A stretch of 64,000 nucleotides of DNA from positions 4,772,708-4,836,707 of the forward strand of contig NZ_BDFO01000001.1 of assembly GCF_001748245.1 (NCBI RefSeq), read 5' to 3'. The position numbers were made by a program, and so were the translations under genes. Shown here piece by piece: positions 62,844 through 64,000 of the stretch. This DNA comes from Oligoflexus tunisiensis. Lineage in GTDB: Bacteria > Bdellovibrionota_B > Oligoflexia > Oligoflexales > Oligoflexaceae. Each line of letters opens with the position of its first letter. Positions within the stretch are counted from its first letter, which is position 1. The notes beneath the pieces were generated by a model that was not told the origin of the DNA, did not search any database, and saw only the letters and a program-made list of their open reading frames with translations.

Positions 62844-64000
62844 TTATTTAGTAAGCACCTGCCAGGCGCATGCACCATTACACACACAACCCTTGAAAGC
62901 AGATGTAGAACTAATGCCGTCTCCTACCGCGTATACAATCATTCCTGCTGTTGTTGGGGTGCAAGCTGGGATGGGAGGGTTACCACTCCCGACCTTGGTA
63001 ATACTATCCTTACCAGGCTCACCTTTATCACCTTTGTCACCTTTTGGACCCTGAGGACCAGCGGGACCAGCAGGACCAACTTCACCAGCTACACCCTGAG
63101 GACCTGCAGGACCGACATCACCCTTGGGACCCTGAGGACCAGCAGGGCCAACAGGACCAACTTCACCAGCTACACCCTGAGGACCTGCAGGACCGACATC
63201 ACCCTTGTCGCCTTTGGGACCGGCTTCACCTTGTGGGCCCTGAAGACCAGCTTCACCTTGTGGACCTTGAGGACCAGCAGGACCAACTTCGCCTGCAAGA
63301 CCCTGAGGACCGGCTTCCCCCTGATCACCCTTATCGCCTTTGTCACCTTTGGGACCAGCAGGACCAATGGGACCAACATCACCAGCCACACCTTGTGGAC
63401 CCTGAGGACCGGCTGGACCCATTTCACCTTGATCGCCTTTGGGACCAGCAGGACCCACGTCACCTTGATCACCTTTTGGACCCTGTGGACCAGCAAGTCC
63501 TTGTGGGCCTTGCGGACCGATTGGACCTACTTCACCCTGTGGACCAGCGAGACCTTGTGGACCTTGCGGGCCGACAGGACCCACTTCACCCTGATCACCT
63601 TTGGGCCCTTGTGGACCAACAGGACCAACTTCACCCTGGTCACCTTTTGGACCCTGGGGACCAACTGGACCCATTTCACCAGCTACACCCTGTGGACCAG
63701 TTTCACCTTGTGGGCCCTGTGGACCAGCAGGACCAACTTCACCCTGGTCACCTTTTGGACCCTGGGGACCAACTGGACCCATTTCACCAGCTACACCTTG
63801 TGGACCAGTTTCACCTTTAAGGCCTTGAGGACCAGCAGGACCAGTTTCACCCTGTGGACCAGCAGGACCAACTTCACCTTGGTCACCTTTTGGACCCTGG
63901 GGACCAACTGGACCCATTTCACCAGCTATACCTTGTGGACCAGTTTCACCTTGTGGACCTTGAGGACCAGCAGGACCAACTGGACCCATTTCACCAGCTA
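62844..64000 (-). CDS. Large collagen-like protein, C-terminal part (runs off the window)
   Basis: At least 385 residues are visible; the start lies beyond 64000. Over 330 residues are uninterrupted Gly-X-Y triplets (GPVGPAGPQGPQGE, GDQGEVGPAG, with rare GDKGDKG charge-rich stretches), then a globular cap of about 50 residues (PPIPACTPTTAGMIVYAV, FKGCVCNGACAWQVL) with five cysteines. Bacterial collagen-like proteins form triple helices on the surface. The cap resembles the head of the lipoprotein at 62032, which may anchor or pair with it. Stop at 62844-62846. Confidence 0.85.
   Translation of the reverse strand, partial: AGEMGPVGPAGPQGPQGETGPQGIAGEMGPVGPQGPKGDQGEVGPAGPQGETGPAGPQGLKGETGPQGVAGEMGPVGPQGPKGDQGEVGPAGPQGPQGETGPQGVAGEMGPVGPQGPKGDQGEVGPVGPQGPKGDQGEVGPVGPQGPQGLAGPQGEVGPIGPQGPQGLAGPQGPKGDQGDVGPAGPKGDQGEMGPAGPQGPQGVAGDVGPIGPAGPKGDKGDKGDQGEAGPQGLAGEVGPAGPQGPQGEAGLQGPQGEAGPKGDKGDVGPAGPQGVAGEVGPVGPAGPQGPKGDVGPAGPQGVAGEVGPAGPAGPQGPKGDKGDKGEPGKDSITKVGSGNPPIPACTPTTAGMIVYAVGDGISSTSAFKGCVCNGACAWQVLTK
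63007..64000 (-). repeat. Collagen-type Gly-X-Y coding repeats
   Basis: About 110 triplet codon units (9 bp) arranged in higher-order blocks of 18, 27 and 45 bp, with GGACCAGCAGGACCAACTTC-like stretches recurring. This can vary in number by slippage. Not a CRISPR: units are contiguous, without unique spacers. Confidence 0.9.

Noticed and set aside
63007..64000. CRISPR-like repetitive DNA
   Set aside because: Repeats are contiguous 9-bp-based coding units for Gly-X-Y collagen triplets, with no unique spacers.

Overview
The window is an about 64-kb chromosomal stretch from a Gram-negative bacterium. It has many lipobox-bearing lipoproteins, outer-membrane beta-barrels, a TonB-dependent receptor and three very large multidomain signalling kinases, two of them with 7TMR-DISM sensor halves. 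This mix, together with a TIGR02147-type regulator, fits the Bdellovibrionota/Oligoflexia (an Oligoflexus-like organism). That placement is inference from gene content; no rRNA gene is present to test it. No complete tRNA, rRNA or CRISPR array was seen.

Layout. 1-1.7 kb: a secreted cytochrome/sorbosone-dehydrogenase-like protein. 1.7-8 kb: an accessory region that begins at an orphan tRNA-3'-end-like sequence. It holds a RES/Xre toxin-antitoxin pair, a 5'-eroded DKNYY gene, small lipoproteins, two dihydrofolate-reductase-like genes around a 107-bp direct repeat, and a lone Imm32-type immunity gene. 8-17 kb: a three-gene envelope operon, a lipoprotein, a degenerate receiver-TPR protein, a MAPEG protein, a secreted glycine-zipper protein paired with a small two-helix membrane protein, and a FecR/beta-barrel fusion. 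17-26 kb: a TonB-dependent receptor convergent with a 1974-residue Ser/Thr kinase-ATPase-TPR-GAF-CheA-like kinase. 26-33 kb: a VOC protein, a GrpB remnant, a trypsin-like lipoprotein, a Ski2-like helicase, and a HAD-GH3 operon. 33-36 kb: an outer-membrane protein, a probably frameshifted membrane-protein gene and an IS4-type transposase remnant. 35.4-40.6 kb: patatin, small barrel, neutral ceramidase, methyltransferase and an astacin-like lipoprotein. 40.9-44.7 kb: a three-subunit molybdenum aldehyde oxidoreductase operon. 44.8-46.7 kb: DUF2804 plus sterol-desaturase-type hydroxylase. 46.7-58.5 kb: two 7TMR-DISM CheA-like kinases around a GH6 lipoprotein, a metalloprotease and Lon. 58.5-64 kb: an LprI-type protein, a large lipoprotein, a second ParS/MbcA-type antitoxin, and two collagen-like proteins, the last running off the window.

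How the genes work together. The most coherent theme is sensing and signalling at the envelope. Three paralogous kinases share one C-terminal core (linker/PAS-like segment, a CheA-P1-like histidine domain, then a CheA-type ATPase) attached to different input halves. Downstream partners are not obvious; the one receiver-like protein here has Glu in place of the phospho-acceptor Asp. A second theme is attack on or turnover of biomass and lipids: ceramidase, patatin, trypsin, metzincins, GH6, an LprI-type protein. Starts were moved from the longest open frame wherever a Shine-Dalgarno sequence and signal peptide supported an internal codon; several chosen starts are TTG, GTG or (once) CTG.
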